Shown: positions 1 through 11,897, counted from the first letter of the stretch. The stretch is DNA of 64,000 bases from Plicaturopsis crispa FD-325 SS-3 (GCA_000827205.1 KN832554.1:3555815-3619814); one strand, 5' to 3'. The notes: a model not told the origin generated them from the sequence alone. Translations and numbers: made by a program.

Positions 1-602
1 TAGGCTATCCGTCCAGGGTCCAAGAACACTTCTCGCGCGGTACGATCGACGAGCATTCGCATCCGTGTGCATAATTTTACAGCATGGGCTGCGCAGACCA
101 TCGACTACGGCGAGGATCACTCGTATTTGGCCTCGGAATCCTGCCATACTCAGCGGTCGACGCGAATCAGTATGCATGTTTCCGTGGAATAGAACGCATC
201 TGCAGCATCTCATGCAATGCGCAGCGTTCGTCTGACAGTAGAATTGGAAATGTAAGTCTTCCTCCCCCGTTCAATGCGCGTCATGTATTGATTGACATTT
301 CTCCGAACAGCGAGCAAGTTTCCATGTTTCTGCCAATGTCCACTCAGCAGACCTCGCGCTCAAGGGACTAGTCCTGAATATATCAACCCAGTCCCAGAAG
401 AGGAGACGTCTGCGGTGCAAACGCGGGAAAGCGCTCTGCCCTATCTCTCCGTGTCTGCACCGCAGCATAGATTCGCTGAACGCTCGTATCGGTGGTTTCT
501 CCAGAAAACGGGGACCTCAGGTAGCCCTGGAGGTTTATAAGGCATGTGTCGCATTTGTCCTCCTCCTCCTCACCATTCACCCTCGCTTTCATCGGAGCAA
601 CA
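1..602. other. Left-edge non-coding region / promoter of the epimerase-GT gene
   Basis: No frame here looks like a known protein; the open frames are short and lack conserved motifs. A TATA-like TTTATAA lies at 534-540, about 65 bases before the chosen ATG at 603. It is followed by a pyrimidine-rich stretch (about 557-592), which is a common arrangement around fungal start sites. I infer that this is the promoter and leader of the next gene. The far left could be the tail of a gene outside the window, but nothing shows that. Confidence 0.4.
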
Positions 603-3600
603 ATGGCACCCACTACAAAGGAACAACTTGTTTTGATTACTGGCGGCTACGGATTTATCGTAAGTTACTCGAGTTGCCCGGCCTGCGGTCTATTCGGTCT
701 AATTTCTCTGCAGGGGTCTCATGTGGCCCACCGTCTGCACAGAGACGGCTTTAAGACACGCATTGTCGACATCTCGCAGTGTCGCCCAACGGGCTTGAAT
801 CTCACCGACGACTTCATCCATGGCAACTTATGCGATGGCACCGTCTGTGCGAAAGCAGTTCACGGCGTACACACCGTGATGCATTTCGCCGCCAACATGG
901 GCGGCATGGGCACCATCCACTCCGAAAACGACAGCATAATATACGCCGAAAACCACGCCATGACCCAGAATCTCCTCAAAGCCTGCGTCGACGCAGGCGT
1001 CTTACGCTTCTTCTACGCCTCCTCCGCATGCGTCTACAGCGACTCCCTGCAACAAGACCCCTCCTTAGACGTCTCCCTCCGCGAATCCGACGCCTGGGCA
1101 GACGTCCCACCCACCCCGCAGGGGCTCTACGGGACCGAAAAACTGGTTTCCGAAGTACTCCTGCACCAGTATCGCCCGCACCTCGATATCCGCATCGCGC
1201 GCTTCCATAACGTCTACGGGCCCCGCGGCGCGTGGCGGAACGGGCGCGAAAAGGCGCCGGCGGCGTTCGTTCGGAAAGCCATCGCAGCGAAGCTCGCTGG
1301 GACGATGGAGTTCGAGATATGGGGGGATGGATGTCAGAGGCGGAGTTTTTTGTGGATAGACGACGCCGTGGAGGGGATCGTCCTGCTGCTTCAGTCCGAC
1401 GCCGCCAGCGCTGCACCCGTTAATATTGGGTCCGACACCTCCGTGACGATCCGCGAGCTCGCGGACATCGCGCTCCGCTCGGTGGGCGTGGATAGCCGTG
1501 GCGTGCGGTTCCATTTCGACGAGACGAGGCCCGTGGGTGTGGTTTCGCGGAACTCGAACAACGACCTGGTGAAGCGATTGCTGGGCTGGGCGCCTGTGGT
1601 ATCGCTGCACGAGGGCATGAGCCGCTTAGCGCAGTGGATGAAGGGAGAGGTGGCTGAGATGATGGATGGGCTCAGTGATGATGACGCGCGCCGGGCTCTG
1701 CTTTGCTCTCTAAAGGAGAGCAAGATCGTGCACCTCGACTCGGAGACGATCGTGTTCGGGCTTTTGGTGCCCATCACCTCGCGCGGCGCGGCCTCTCCGG
1801 GGGACTGCCTAAAGAACCTCGCGCGCTTCGCGCAGTCTGTGGTGCGCACGACGTGGCGGGACACGCAGGCGCTCGGCGGGCAGAGATATGCGTTCAAGGT
1901 GTATCTCGTCGTGGATGACGATGACGCGTTCCTTTGGGAAGGTGGAGGTGGGACGAAAGCGGAAGCGGTGTTAAGGCGGGAGGGCGTGGTGGATGTGGTT
2001 GTCCTGCGGGGTACGGCGCCGAAAGGCCATGTGTGCGAGCTGTGGAGGGAGAGCGCGCGGCGGGCGTATCGAGATGGATGCGCTTACATCGTCCTGCTCG
2101 GCGATGACGTCGTCCTCCTCGATGAGGGGTGGATGCGCGACGTGCACGCCGAATTCGCCGACATGGCCGTTAAGGAGAACGTGCCGCCTGGGTTTGGGTG
2201 CGTCGCGTTCACGGACGAGTCGTTCCACGGCATGCCGACGTTTCCTATCCTCCATCGGACGCATCTCGACATCTTTGACGGGGTGGTGGTCCCTGACGAC
2301 TTCGTCAACCAGGACGGCGACCCGTACCTGTACCAGCTCTACCGCCGATGGAATTGCTCGCGGATGTTCTCGTCGAGGGTCAGTAACGGGCTCGGCGGGA
2401 GCGACAGCGCTCGCTACGAAAAGCAGCACGCAACCAACTGGACTTTCGGACCCTTAGACACCGGAGTCGTGACAGCGCAAAAGTGGCTCTGCGCGCAAGG
2501 CTCTCGAACGGTGGCGAAAATCACGCTTGACGTGATCGTCCCGTGCTATCGCGTGCAGATCCCCATCCTGGACGGCATACTCACACTGCAGCCGTCTGAA
2601 GAGTGCACCGTCATGTTCATCATCATCATCGACGACCCCGCCTCGCCGCACATCCCCGCGCTGCTCCACAAATACGACCGCTCCCCGAACGTCCGTATTC
2701 GGGTGAACGAGCACAACGTGGGCGCGTCCGCATCGCGCAACAGGGGGCTGGAGGAATCCGCCGCCGACTGGGTGCATTTCCTCGACGACGACATCGTGCC
2801 CGCCCCGAACCTCCTCGTCGAAGCGGAGAGGGCTATCCGCGGACACCCCACTGCAGCCGGGTTCGTGGGGACTGCGCTGTTCCCGCCCGCGGACACGGTC
2901 GCTAAGACCGCTATCCACCTCGCGGGGGTTACGTACTTCTGGGACATCGCGCGCAAGATGGCGGAGGACCTGCCGTGGGGCGTGACTGCCAACCTGGTCG
3001 CGCGCCGCAGTGCAGACGGCGTGAGGTACGACACGACGTTCCCCAAGACGGGCGGTGGGGAGGATATACATTTTTGTAGGCAGAAGCGGGCGTTCGCGCT
3101 GCAGCAGCCGGGGGGCGTGGGGTTCATGGCTGCGAGCGATGTGGTCGTGACGCATCCGTGGTGGCATGGCGGGAAGCGGTCGTGGTGGCGGTTTTACATG
3201 TGGTCGGTCGGCGATGGCGCGCTGGTGAAGCTCTATCCGGAGCATACGTATCGGGACTTTGCGCCGAATAGCTCGGAGATGCTGCTTTTTGCCGTTGCGA
3301 GCGCGCCTGTGGCATTCTGCTCTGGCGTGTGGCAGTTGACACCGCTCAAGATAGCGCTTGCCGTCGTTGTCTCAAACATCGTCCACGACTGTTACCGCCA
3401 TCTGTGGAGGGACGTAGACCGCACGCTCACCATCGGGTCTACCCTCACTGGCACCCGCTGGTTTTTAGCCGTAATTGAGAGCTCGTTGATCAGGATGGCC
3501 AGTGAAGCCGGGAGGACGAGAGGGATATTGGCGCGGGGTGAATGGAGCTGTTTGGGGCGGCGGTTCGACTGGTTTACGGGGCGCGCTGGAGATGGTCCGA

Positions 3601-3692
3601 AGAATGAGCAGCGCAAGGATAATGTCCAGAAGCTGGTCTTAGTGGCGGTGGTTGGATGGATGCTGGGTGCCGTCCCCTGTCTGTCTGTGTGA
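603..3692 (+). CDS. Fusion protein: GDP-mannose 3,5-epimerase-like domain plus two glycosyltransferase-like regions
   Basis: The protein is about 1,010 residues. The N-terminal third is an extended short-chain dehydrogenase/epimerase: the Rossmann motif GGYGFIGSH is completed by removing a 54-nt intron at 660-713, the catalytic pair appears as YGTEK, and RFHNVYGPRGAW, REKAPAAF and NIGSD closely follow plant GDP-mannose 3,5-epimerase. The middle (roughly residues 350-640) has a GT-A-like look with VVDDDD and LLGDDVVLLDEGW. The last third is a family 2 glycosyltransferase with DVIVPCYR, NVGASASRNRG and the acidic metal site FLDDDIVP. A hydrophobic stretch near residue 890 and a hydrophobic C-terminus suggest membrane association. 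I chose ATG 603 rather than the upstream in-frame start because the epimerase fold begins just after it. AATAAA lies at 3781-3786. Inferred role: making a rare GDP-sugar and transferring it in the same polypeptide. The substrate is not readable from sequence. Confidence 0.85.
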   Translation: MAPTTKEQLVLITGGYGFIVSYSSCPACGLFGLISLQGSHVAHRLHRDGFKTRIVDISQCRPTGLNLTDDFIHGNLCDGTVCAKAVHGVHTVMHFAANMGGMGTIHSENDSIIYAENHAMTQNLLKACVDAGVLRFFYASSACVYSDSLQQDPSLDVSLRESDAWADVPPTPQGLYGTEKLVSEVLLHQYRPHLDIRIARFHNVYGPRGAWRNGREKAPAAFVRKAIAAKLAGTMEFEIWGDGCQRRSFLWIDDAVEGIVLLLQSDAASAAPVNIGSDTSVTIRELADIALRSVGVDSRGVRFHFDETRPVGVVSRNSNNDLVKRLLGWAPVVSLHEGMSRLAQWMKGEVAEMMDGLSDDDARRALLCSLKESKIVHLDSETIVFGLLVPITSRGAASPGDCLKNLARFAQSVVRTTWRDTQALGGQRYAFKVYLVVDDDDAFLWEGGGGTKAEAVLRREGVVDVVVLRGTAPKGHVCELWRESARRAYRDGCAYIVLLGDDVVLLDEGWMRDVHAEFADMAVKENVPPGFGCVAFTDESFHGMPTFPILHRTHLDIFDGVVVPDDFVNQDGDPYLYQLYRRWNCSRMFSSRVSNGLGGSDSARYEKQHATNWTFGPLDTGVVTAQKWLCAQGSRTVAKITLDVIVPCYRVQIPILDGILTLQPSEECTVMFIIIIDDPASPHIPALLHKYDRSPNVRIRVNEHNVGASASRNRGLEESAADWVHFLDDDIVPAPNLLVEAERAIRGHPTAAGFVGTALFPPADTVAKTAIHLAGVTYFWDIARKMAEDLPWGVTANLVARRSADGVRYDTTFPKTGGGEDIHFCRQKRAFALQQPGGVGFMAASDVVVTHPWWHGGKRSWWRFYMWSVGDGALVKLYPEHTYRDFAPNSSEMLLFAVASAPVAFCSGVWQLTPLKIALAVVVSNIVHDCYRHLWRDVDRTLTIGSTLTGTRWFLAVIESSLIRMASEAGRTRGILARGEWSCLGRRFDWFTGRAGDGPKNEQRKDNVQKLVLVAVVGWMLGAVPCLSV
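660..713 (+). other. Intron in the epimerase Rossmann motif
   Basis: This 54-nt interval starts GTAAGT and ends CTGCAG. It is also open in frame, so a naive reading gives one uninterrupted ORF. Removing it joins GGYGFI to GSHVAHRL, the canonical dinucleotide-binding loop of the family. Leaving it in would insert 18 residues there. Confidence 0.9.
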
Positions 3693-3921
3693 ATTGTTCG
3701 ATACATATGCCTTTCTTGTCTGTACATTAGGCCCCCCAATTGCAAAGCTCTGAGAAATTTCTATGTCGAAATTTGGTCGAAATAAATGAATTTTACTGAC
3801 TATCGCGCTTGTGGCGCGTTGCACGTGATCTCAGCCACCGGCCTAATGAGCTTGTAAGTTTTGGCGGTGGCGCTCTTGTCAAGTTCGCATTTCTGTTCTT
3901 TACCACGACGACGCCCATAAA

Positions 3922-6900
3922 ATGCCTGTGACACGTCGCTCTGCCAGAAACACTCGCTCAGCGACAGCTTCGACCGCAGATGCAGGGACACCGACTACCA
4001 ATGTCTCGCCTGTGTTCAGCGCCAAAACGTCTGTTCAGTCAGAGACGCCTTTGACCTCTGACATTGACAACGACGACGACGAAGAAGACGTTTTGCCTGT
4101 CGTCTCGTATAAGAAAACATCAAGAACAAGAAAAAGAACAGCAAGGGACCCAGTCGAAGACTCGGAAGAAGATATGCCACCGCCTCCAAAGCGACGAGCC
4201 GTCACAAGAACGGCCTTTGTCGAGATTCCTACCAAAAAGGATGTCAAGGGCAAGGGCAAGGCAAGGGTGAGCCACCTTTCTGCGTTGGATCGTATGTACA
4301 TTTGTGCTGAGTGCGGTTGCTAGGCGGTCACTCCACCCGCGCACGTCCTCGCCGAAGGCGAAATCGTATCGGACTCCCAGGCTGAGCTGGACTACGACGA
4401 GAACTCCGGCATCGAAGAGTCCGAGGACAGCGGGTCTGAGTTTAAGATGTCAGAAGACGATGCGTCGGCCATCGCCCCTGACGAAGATGAAGCCGAAGAC
4501 GACCAAGCAGAAGAGTACGAAGAAGAACCAACCCCGCGCCCGTCCCGCAAAGCCCCCTCAATCCCCGCGGAAGACAGCGATGCTGGCCTAGATGATGAAG
4601 ACGTCATGATGGACGCTGCCATCCAGCTCTCGCTGCAGGCCGCCCGCGACGCCGCATCCGGCGGCGGCCCGTCCTCCTCCTCCAGGGCGTCCACATCGCA
4701 GGCAGCACTGCGCGCTGCCGCCGCCGAGCGCCGGCTGTCGAACAAGATCGTCGCGGAGAGCTTTGACCGCCTGTCCGGGCTAGACTCGAGCTCCGAGGAG
4801 GAGACCTTGGCTGCGAAGGGCAAGGCGAAAGCGAAAGGGAAAGGAAAGGCCGCGAAGAAAGAGAAAGCGGTATCCGTGCGGGATACCAGTACTAAGAAGC
4901 CCCAGAACATGACCTTTGCGGAGATGAAGAAACTGCAGAAGGAGGAGCGGGCGCGGGCCGCTGCGGACAGGAGGGCGACGAAGAAGGAGGAAGCGGCGTT
5001 GCGGAAGGAGCTCGGGCGTAAGCTCACGCATGTACGTCCCTCTGCTTCGTGCTTTCGTGCGTTCGTGCTTTCGTGCGGCCGTGCTGATCATGATGGATGT
5101 GCAGGCGGAGAAAACGACGATAGCGCTGCACAAGCACCACCCCGAGCTCAAACACGTCTGGGGGAACCTCGAGGACAGCATCCCCGTCGTAGTCCCTCAG
5201 AAGGCTGAGCAGCCGGGGAATTTGAAAGTGACGCTGCTGCCGTTCCAGAGGGAGAGTCTGTTCTGGATGAGGGAGCAGGAAAAGGGTATTTGGCGTGGGG
5301 GGATGTTGGCGGATGAGATGGGGTACGTAGTCTGCACTCTTTACTCTTTCCGGCTTTGTGTGTGTGTTTTGGGGGGTGGATGCTGATGCCAGAGGGTGTA
5401 TATGTAGGATGGGCAAGACGATCCAGATCATAGCCCTGTTCGTCACGGACGGCAAGAAACCGAACCTTGTTATCGCGTGCGTCTCTTACTTGCGGCTGAA
5501 TCCCCCTCCTTGCTGACAGCTTGTGTGTATGAAATTGAAGGCCTACGGTTGCGATCATGCAATGGCGGAACGAGATCGCCGCGCACACGGACGGGATGAA
5601 GGTCCTCGTCTGGCACGGGTCCGCGAGGGAGTCAGATGTCAGGGAGTTGAGGAAATATGATGTGGTATGCCATAGCCTCGGTTCTGTGCCATCATATAAA
5701 TAAGCCCGCGTCCTGACGATTTGGTGTTTTTTTTCTAGGTGCTGACGACGTATGCGGTGGTGGAGAGCTGCTTCCGGAAGCAGCAGAGCGGGTTTAGTCG
5801 GAAGGGGAAGATTATCAAGGAGAAATCGCCGTTGCACGGGATTTGTTGGAATCGTATCGTCGTACGTCCCCCCCCTCCCCCTCTGTCCATAGCCCAACCA
5901 TGCACATCTGACGCGATGGCACGCATCTGACTCGATTGCTCCACGCATCTGACGCGACGCCACGCAGCTCGACGAGGCGCACAACATCAAAGAACGCTCC
6001 ACGAACACCGCAAAGGCCGCATTCGAGCTTAAGAGCGAGTATAAATGGTGTCTGTCGGGCACGCCCCTGCAGAACAGGGTTGGGGAGCTTTATAGTTTGG
6101 TTAGGTTCTTGGGGGGCGATCCGTTTTCGTTTTATTTCTGTGAGTCGCGTTCTACGGATGCATGTGTAGTGTTGTGGAGTGTCTGATGGCGACATGCAGG
6201 CAAGCGCTGTCCGTGCAAATCCCTGCACTGGAAGTTTAGCAACAAGCGTACCTGCGATGGTGAGCGTCTTGTATTCTAGCGTCGGCACGCATAGATACTG
6301 ACCACTCTATCCATCTATCCAATCCAGATTGCGACCACAGTCCCATGCAACATGTACGTCCCCCCTCATATGCACGCATTTTTGATAGCGGGTCATAGGC
6401 TGATGTGTTGTGGATGGTAGACGTGTTTCTGGAACAACGAGATCCTGACGCCGATCCAGAAGAATGGGATGGTTGGACCGGGGAAGTTCGCGTTTAAGAA
6501 GCTTAAGATCTTGCTTGATAGGATGATGTTGCGCAGGACTAAGGTCTGTTTTCCTTCGCACTACATCAATATCATTACAAACTCACATATGTTTCGCGTT
6601 ACTCGCGTATGTGTCGGCAGATTCAACGCGCGGACGATTTGGGCCTGCCGCCGAGGACCGTCATCGTCCGCCGTGATTACTTCAGCTTGGAGGAGAAGGA
6701 ATTGTATCTGTCGTTGTTCTCGGACGCGAAACGCCAGTTCACGACGTATGTGGATTCGGGGACGATCTTGAATAGTGCGTGTTCAAGTGTCTTTGGCTGA
6801 TCGTTCTTGGGGTCTGATGATTGGCATGACAGACTACTCCAATATCTTCAGTTTGTGAGTTCCCCGTCCCCAAAAGCGTACTTGAATCCACGCGACGAAT

Positions 6901-8288
6901 TGCTGACGTGTGTGTGGTATGTAGGCTCACGCGGATGCGGCAGATGGCGTGCCACCCCGACCTCGTCATCAGAAGCAAGAACAACGCGAAACAATTCGAG
7001 GCGGAGAATGCAGGCGAGGCGACTGTGTGCAGGCTGTGTAATGATATTGCGGAGGACGCCATACAGAGCAAGTGTCACCATATATTCGATAGGGAGTGTA
7101 TCAAGCAGTACCTCAATACGGCTGTGGAGATGACGGTGCGTCTTCATCGGTGTTCTGGTTTGTCTGACTGAATGCTGACTGAATGCACTACTGACTGAAT
7201 GCAATGGTGGACCGTAGCCGGATTGCCCTGTATGCCATCTGCCGCTCACCATCGACCTCGAGGCGCCTGCGCTCGAACTGGAAGAGAACGTCCGCACCGC
7301 GCGCCAGGGGATCCTCGGCCGGCTGAACCTCGACACATGGCGGTCCTCGTCGAAGATCGAGGCGCTCGTCGAGGAACTGAGTAATCTAAGGCAGCAGGAC
7401 GCGACGACGAAGAGCTTGGTGTTTAGCCAGTTTGTCAACTTCCTGGACCTTATTGCGTATAGGCTGCAGAAGGCTGGTTTTGTTGTGAGTGCTGTCCCCC
7501 GCATATGTGATGGTGTGTGTGAGGCTGAAAGGGATGTGGGGGAATAGGTGTGTCGTCTGGAGGGGACGATGTCTCCGCAGGCTCGCGATGCTACTATTCA
7601 GCACTTCAGTAAGCTCTTCGATATCACTTCATGCTTTGCATGTTTTGACGATAGCCCCGCAGTGAACAACGTCAACGTCACCGTGTTCCTCGTCAGCCTC
7701 AAAGCGGGCGGCGTGGCGCTGAATCTTACGGAGGCCTCGCGCGTCTACCTCATGGATAGCTGGTGGAATCCAGCCGTTGAGTACCGTGCGTCATGCGTCT
7801 ATCTATAGCGAAGCGAGAATACGACTGACATGGAGGATACAGAGGCGATGGACCGTATCCATCGGTTGGGGCAGCACCGGCCTGTGCAAGCGATCAAGTT
7901 GGTGGTGGAGGATAGCATTGAGAGTCGGATTGTGCAGGTGTGTGAGGATACGATTTGTCCAAAGCATTGCAAGTCTGACGGGTCGTCGTGCGATCGTTAG
8001 CTCCAGGAGAAGAAGTCTGCTATGGTAGATGCTACTTTGTCGACCGATGATTCGGTATGTTATCTCGTCCTCTAGAGCATGTATCAATCTGACGCGCAGC
8101 GAATGTTCCGATAGGCAATGGGCAGGTTGACCCCCGAAGATGTAAGCCTTTCTTTCATTCCTCGACCCTATAGTGACCGCGTATTGACGTTCACCTCGTC
8201 GCGCGTAGCTTGGATTCCTGTTTAGAGTGAGTCTCCGCTGGAACCCTCCCTGGTGTACCCCTGTTAATCGCATGCTTTTCAGTTGTAA
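3922..8288 (+). CDS. rad16: RAD16-type SNF2 DNA translocase with RING finger (nucleotide excision repair)
   Basis: This is a many-exon gene with introns of about 50-75 nt. The N-terminus is acidic and basic low-complexity sequence, followed by a ubiquitin-interacting-like helix ([15 protein letters not shown], near 4600-4640). The ATPase core follows: motif I DEMGMGKT (split by the intron near 5325-5406), motif II DEAH, and SGTPLQN. Then comes a C3HC4 RING ([25 protein letters not shown], about 7025-7250) placed between the helicase lobes, as in yeast Rad16. Lobe 2 has [22 protein letters not shown] and RIHRLGQ. The end LTPEDLGFLFRL needs a final intron (8227-8282) and matches the family C-terminus. 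Rad16 works with Rad7 in global genome repair of silent chromatin. The first exons are 3922-4266, 4324-5031 and 5104 onward. Confidence 0.93.
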
Positions 8289-8747
8289 TTTGTTATAGGC
8301 ATCGATATCGCACTCGACCGATGTGCGCGTTATATTCCCCCATACACGGTGTTTCATATCTGGCTCCAATTGCAAGTCGTATCATAGAGTTTAGTTATCA
8401 GGTTGTTTATATTCTTTTTATTGTTTTATCTTCACGTTCGTCGTTGTCCGTTGGTTGTTGAAGTTGTCTTAGTCTACAGTAGTATGTACAAATTGAATTC
8501 GAAGGTCTTGAGCATTTCCTTGATCGTGGCCAGCAGTAGATCCAGAGTAAATTGCGCTTCTGTTATTGGGTGCCTGTTGCAATGGTCCCGAAAACCAATG
8601 GTGGCACATGAAATTGACGTCGGCGACCCGGTGTCGTGTTTCCCCATGGGGCCCCTCATCGACCGCTGTACTTCCGCCTCTTAACATAGAGCTTCACGTT
8701 GTTCGGAACGCATACACCTGCTTGCTCTCGACGGAAACATCCATCCA
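8289..8747. other. Intergenic, RAD16 3' side / acyl-CoA dehydrogenase promoter
   Basis: No gene recognised. Short frames occur on both strands (about 60-90 codons) without family motifs. The left half is T-rich, as expected of a 3' UTR. I saw no clear TATA box before the next start at 8748. Confidence 0.5.
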
Positions 8748-10954
8748 ATGGCAGCCAAAGCTTTGAAGGAGTTCTCGTTCGAAGATGTTGAGAAGGCAAG
8801 TAAACATATCCCCGGTCCAGCTGGGTCGGCATCGTCTAACTTGAATGTTCTTGACATCTGCAGCACAACAAAGAGGGTGACTTGGTGAGCAGGCAGTGCT
8901 ATATCTCTACGAATTGCGAGCTAAACCGTTGTCCTGTGTAGTGGATTGTGATTGATGCCAAGGTGTATGACCTTTCGCGTTTCGCGGACCTTCACCCCGG
9001 AGGAGCGAACGTTCTGTATGCGGACGGAGTAGGTATGTGCACTATCAGCCACATTGTACATCATGCTACAGCACTAACGCGTGTACCTCTAGCTGGAAAG
9101 GATGCAACTTCCGTATTCTTTGGTCTGCACAGACACGAAGTGCTCCTCCGGCCACAGTACAAACGGCTCCAGATTGGCACCATCCAGGGCGAGGAGGAGA
9201 CTATCAAGCCCCTTGCGCCCGGGGAGCTCTCGAGGGTCCCATACGCGGAGCCTACATGGCTCGCAAAAGGGTACCATAGCCCGTATTATACGGACAACCA
9301 CAGGGCGTTCCAGAAGGCAGTGCGGACATTCTTTATGGAGGTCGTGTATCCGGAAGCCATAGAGTGCGAGGAGAACGGAAAGCGCATATCGCAGGGACTG
9401 GTGGATAAAATGAGGTTCGTCGGTGGTACCTTGCAATATTTCTTCACTGTATAACTGAAATCTGTGTTTACAGCGAAGTCAATGTGCTCGCAATGCGACT
9501 TGGGCCGGGAAAGCACCTCCAGGGGCGGTCGCTTATGGGCGGAATAGTCAAACCAGAAGAGTTTGACTATTTTCACGAGTTGATCATAAATTTCGAGTTG
9601 TCCCGCTTTGGCACTCGTGGATGTAGGTGGCCCTGGTCCAATACGCATTCATTACCATGCTCACTGTGGTTATATCTCTTTCTCTTCAGTCGTGGATGGT
9701 AAGCACATCTTACTCTCAATTCTCTCTCCTACCATTACTAATGAACTTCATTGCAAGGCCTCGTGAACGGGATGGTCATCTCTCTACCACCCGTCTTGAA
9801 TTATGGCTCGCCCGAGCTGCAGGCACAAATCGTCCCAGATGTATTGGCCGGCAAGAAATACATTGCACTTGCCATTAGTGAGGCATTTGCGGGAAGCGAT
9901 GTCGGAGGCCTGCAAACGACAGCCGTCCGGGACGGGGACGACTGGATCATCACTGGGACCAAAAAGTAAGGCAGAATAGCGACCTCAAGTTTATCTGTAC
10001 TAACTGGTGCATCCGACTTAGGTGGATAACGAACGGGACGTTCGCGGACTATTTCACGACCGGTTGCAGGACGGATGTAAGCCCTTGCCCTCCCCACTCT
10101 GCATATTAGTCTCACCAGCTCCACATAGACTGGCTTCACTGTCATCCTCGTCCCTCGAGGGCCAGGCGTTTCGACGAAGCCGATCAAGACGTCTTACTCC
10201 TCCGTAGCCGGTACAGCATATGTCACTTTCGACAAGGTGCGCGTACCCGCTACGCACACGCTCGGGAAGGTCGGCGCGGGGATGAAGGTGATCCTCGCAA
10301 ACTTCAACCACGAGCGGTGGATGGTCACCTGCACGAGCTTGAGCGCGCAGCGCCTTGTGGTCGAAGAATGTTTAAAGTGCGTTCCGACCGTTTTACTGAT
10401 GACATTGGTGTTGAATGCAATGTTTCAGATGGTCAGCACAACGGACGGTCTTTGGTAAACCACTCAACGCGCAGGCCGTCATTCGTTCGAAGCTTGGGAG
10501 CATGATCTCCAGGGTTGAAGCCGGGCAGAACTGGCTCGAGTCTATCACTCACCAAATGAACAACGTGAATACCTTCCCTTTCCCTTGTCGATAGCACCCC
10601 TCAGACTGACGCGCTTACCCCTTCAATAGATGTCGTACAGCGAGATGTCGGAGCATTTGGCCGGCCCTATCGGTCTCCTCAAACAATTCGTGTCGCGCAC
10701 TGGTCGTGAGACCGCTGAGGACGCGACACAAATATTCGGAGGACGTGGAATCACGAAGACGGGCATGGGCAAGGTCATCGAGAATGTCAGCCCCCTCCCT
10801 TGAAACGTGAATGATGGATGGCTGATGCCATTTTACGCTGCAGTACCACCGCACGTCGCCCTTCGACGCGATTCTTGCTGGTGCAGAGGATGTCCTGGGC
10901 GATCTAGGTGTGCGACAGGCGATGAAAAAGATGCCTAGAAATGCACGTTTGTGA
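8748..10954 (+). CDS. Acyl-CoA dehydrogenase with N-terminal cytochrome b5 domain
   Basis: The N-terminus is a cytochrome b5-like haem domain: WIVIDAKVYDLSRF then LHPGGANVL, with the first axial His in HPGG and a second His candidate in FGLHRHE. It is followed by an acyl-CoA dehydrogenase with N-terminal helical, beta-barrel (ALAISEAFAGSDVGG, WITNGTFADYF) and C-terminal helical parts (FGKPLNAQAVIRSKL, IFGGRGITKTGMG). The family oxidises acyl-CoA at the alpha-beta bond using FAD; the b5 domain suggests electron hand-off inside the same chain. Exons at the start are 8748-8795, a 21-nt exon 8864-8884, then 8942 onward. The first intron begins GCAAGT rather than GT. The C-terminus reads MPRNARL, so no standard SKL-type peroxisome signal is evident, and no mitochondrial presequence is seen. 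Confidence 0.92.
8796..8863 (+). other. GC-AG intron in the cytochrome b5 region
   Basis: The exon end AAG is followed by GCAAGT, a strong match to the known GC-type donor, and the interval ends CTGCAG. Removing it gives FSFEDVEKHNKEGDLWIV, the normal start of a cytochrome b5 domain. No GT donor nearby does this. Confidence 0.85.
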
Positions 10955-11052
10955 TCTATGTTATTCTCTGTTTCGTCGCCGGGGACAACGCTCTATGGCC
11001 AATGTCTATTCATTCGGATAATACTATCTTTTCAAACTCGTCTGCCCAATTT

Positions 11053-11897
11053 CTAACGCACCGCAAAGACCGATACCAAAGCAATCATCACTATACCGCT
11101 CCAAGGCCTTTGCACCTGACGGACGCCGCTGCTCGTGGAACCAGTGGAAGCTGTAGGTGAGGCGGGATTTACAGCGGTGGTAGACGATGATGGTGTAATC
11201 GTTGACTGCGGCCTCACGGTAGACTGCGATCGCGACGTCACAGTAGATTGTGAGATGGTCGTCGACGAGGTAAGATGAGTGCTGGATACGGCCGATTTGG
11301 AGACACTAGTACTCCTCACAGCGGAGGAGGAAGCTGGTGCCGAGAAGGATATTGAGGACGCGGGTAGGGTGGACGCGCCGGAGACTACTGGGAGAGAGCG
11401 GTGCGGATTTTGGCCGGGGAGCGTCAGCTCTGGTACCACACGTCCGACCTCGAGGCATTCTCCATACAGTTCTGCGAAAGCCAGGTCAAAATCGAGATAT
11501 ACGAATCAGAGTGGGACTCACGATCGAGGTCCTGTTGGGCACCGGAGAAATCAGTGATGTTGAGCTCCGTACCAACACATGCAAGGCATGTCCCGTATGC
11601 TGCGTTGAAGCTCGATGTGCAGCACGCTGTCGGAGTACAACCCTACTTATCGCTGGTTAGTTAGTTCCCGCTGACCTCTGTCTTTGAATAGAGATGACTC
11701 GCCTGATTCACTTGAGTATTGACTGGGTTGCATAAGGACGTGCATGCAGGAGGAACATTGGGGATCCCGTTCTGGCGCGAAGCAAGCCTGGAGGTCGGAA
11801 TAGAGGGGGAAGAGAACGCCCCGCTCATCGCCGGCAGCGATTCAGCAAACAGAACAAAGATCGCGACCGCCATATCGAATCCGAAATGAGTCTGCAT
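11053..11897 (-). CDS. Secreted Cys-rich, Ser/Thr-rich protein, probably GPI-anchored
   Basis: There are three exons: 11897-11712, 11642-11522 and 11471-11053, with introns of 69 and 50 nt. The product is about 240 residues. It begins with a hydrophobic segment resembling a signal peptide (MAVAIFVLF..). A short Cys-rich module follows (PPACTSLCNPVN, then PTACCTSSFNAAYGTCLAC, later YGECLEV). The C-terminal half is almost only Ser, Thr, Ala and Pro, a typical O-mannosylated wall stalk, and the protein ends in a hydrophobic tail (GIVMIALVSVFAV) with almost no hydrophilic end, as in GPI-anchor signals. The overall architecture is common among basidiomycete surface proteins of unknown role. I do not recognise a named family. 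Confidence 0.75.

Noticed and set aside
2454-3245. 263-codon minus-strand frame opposite the epimerase-GT gene
   Set aside because: It is an Arg/His-rich shadow of the GT2 domain, caused by high GC at third codon positions.
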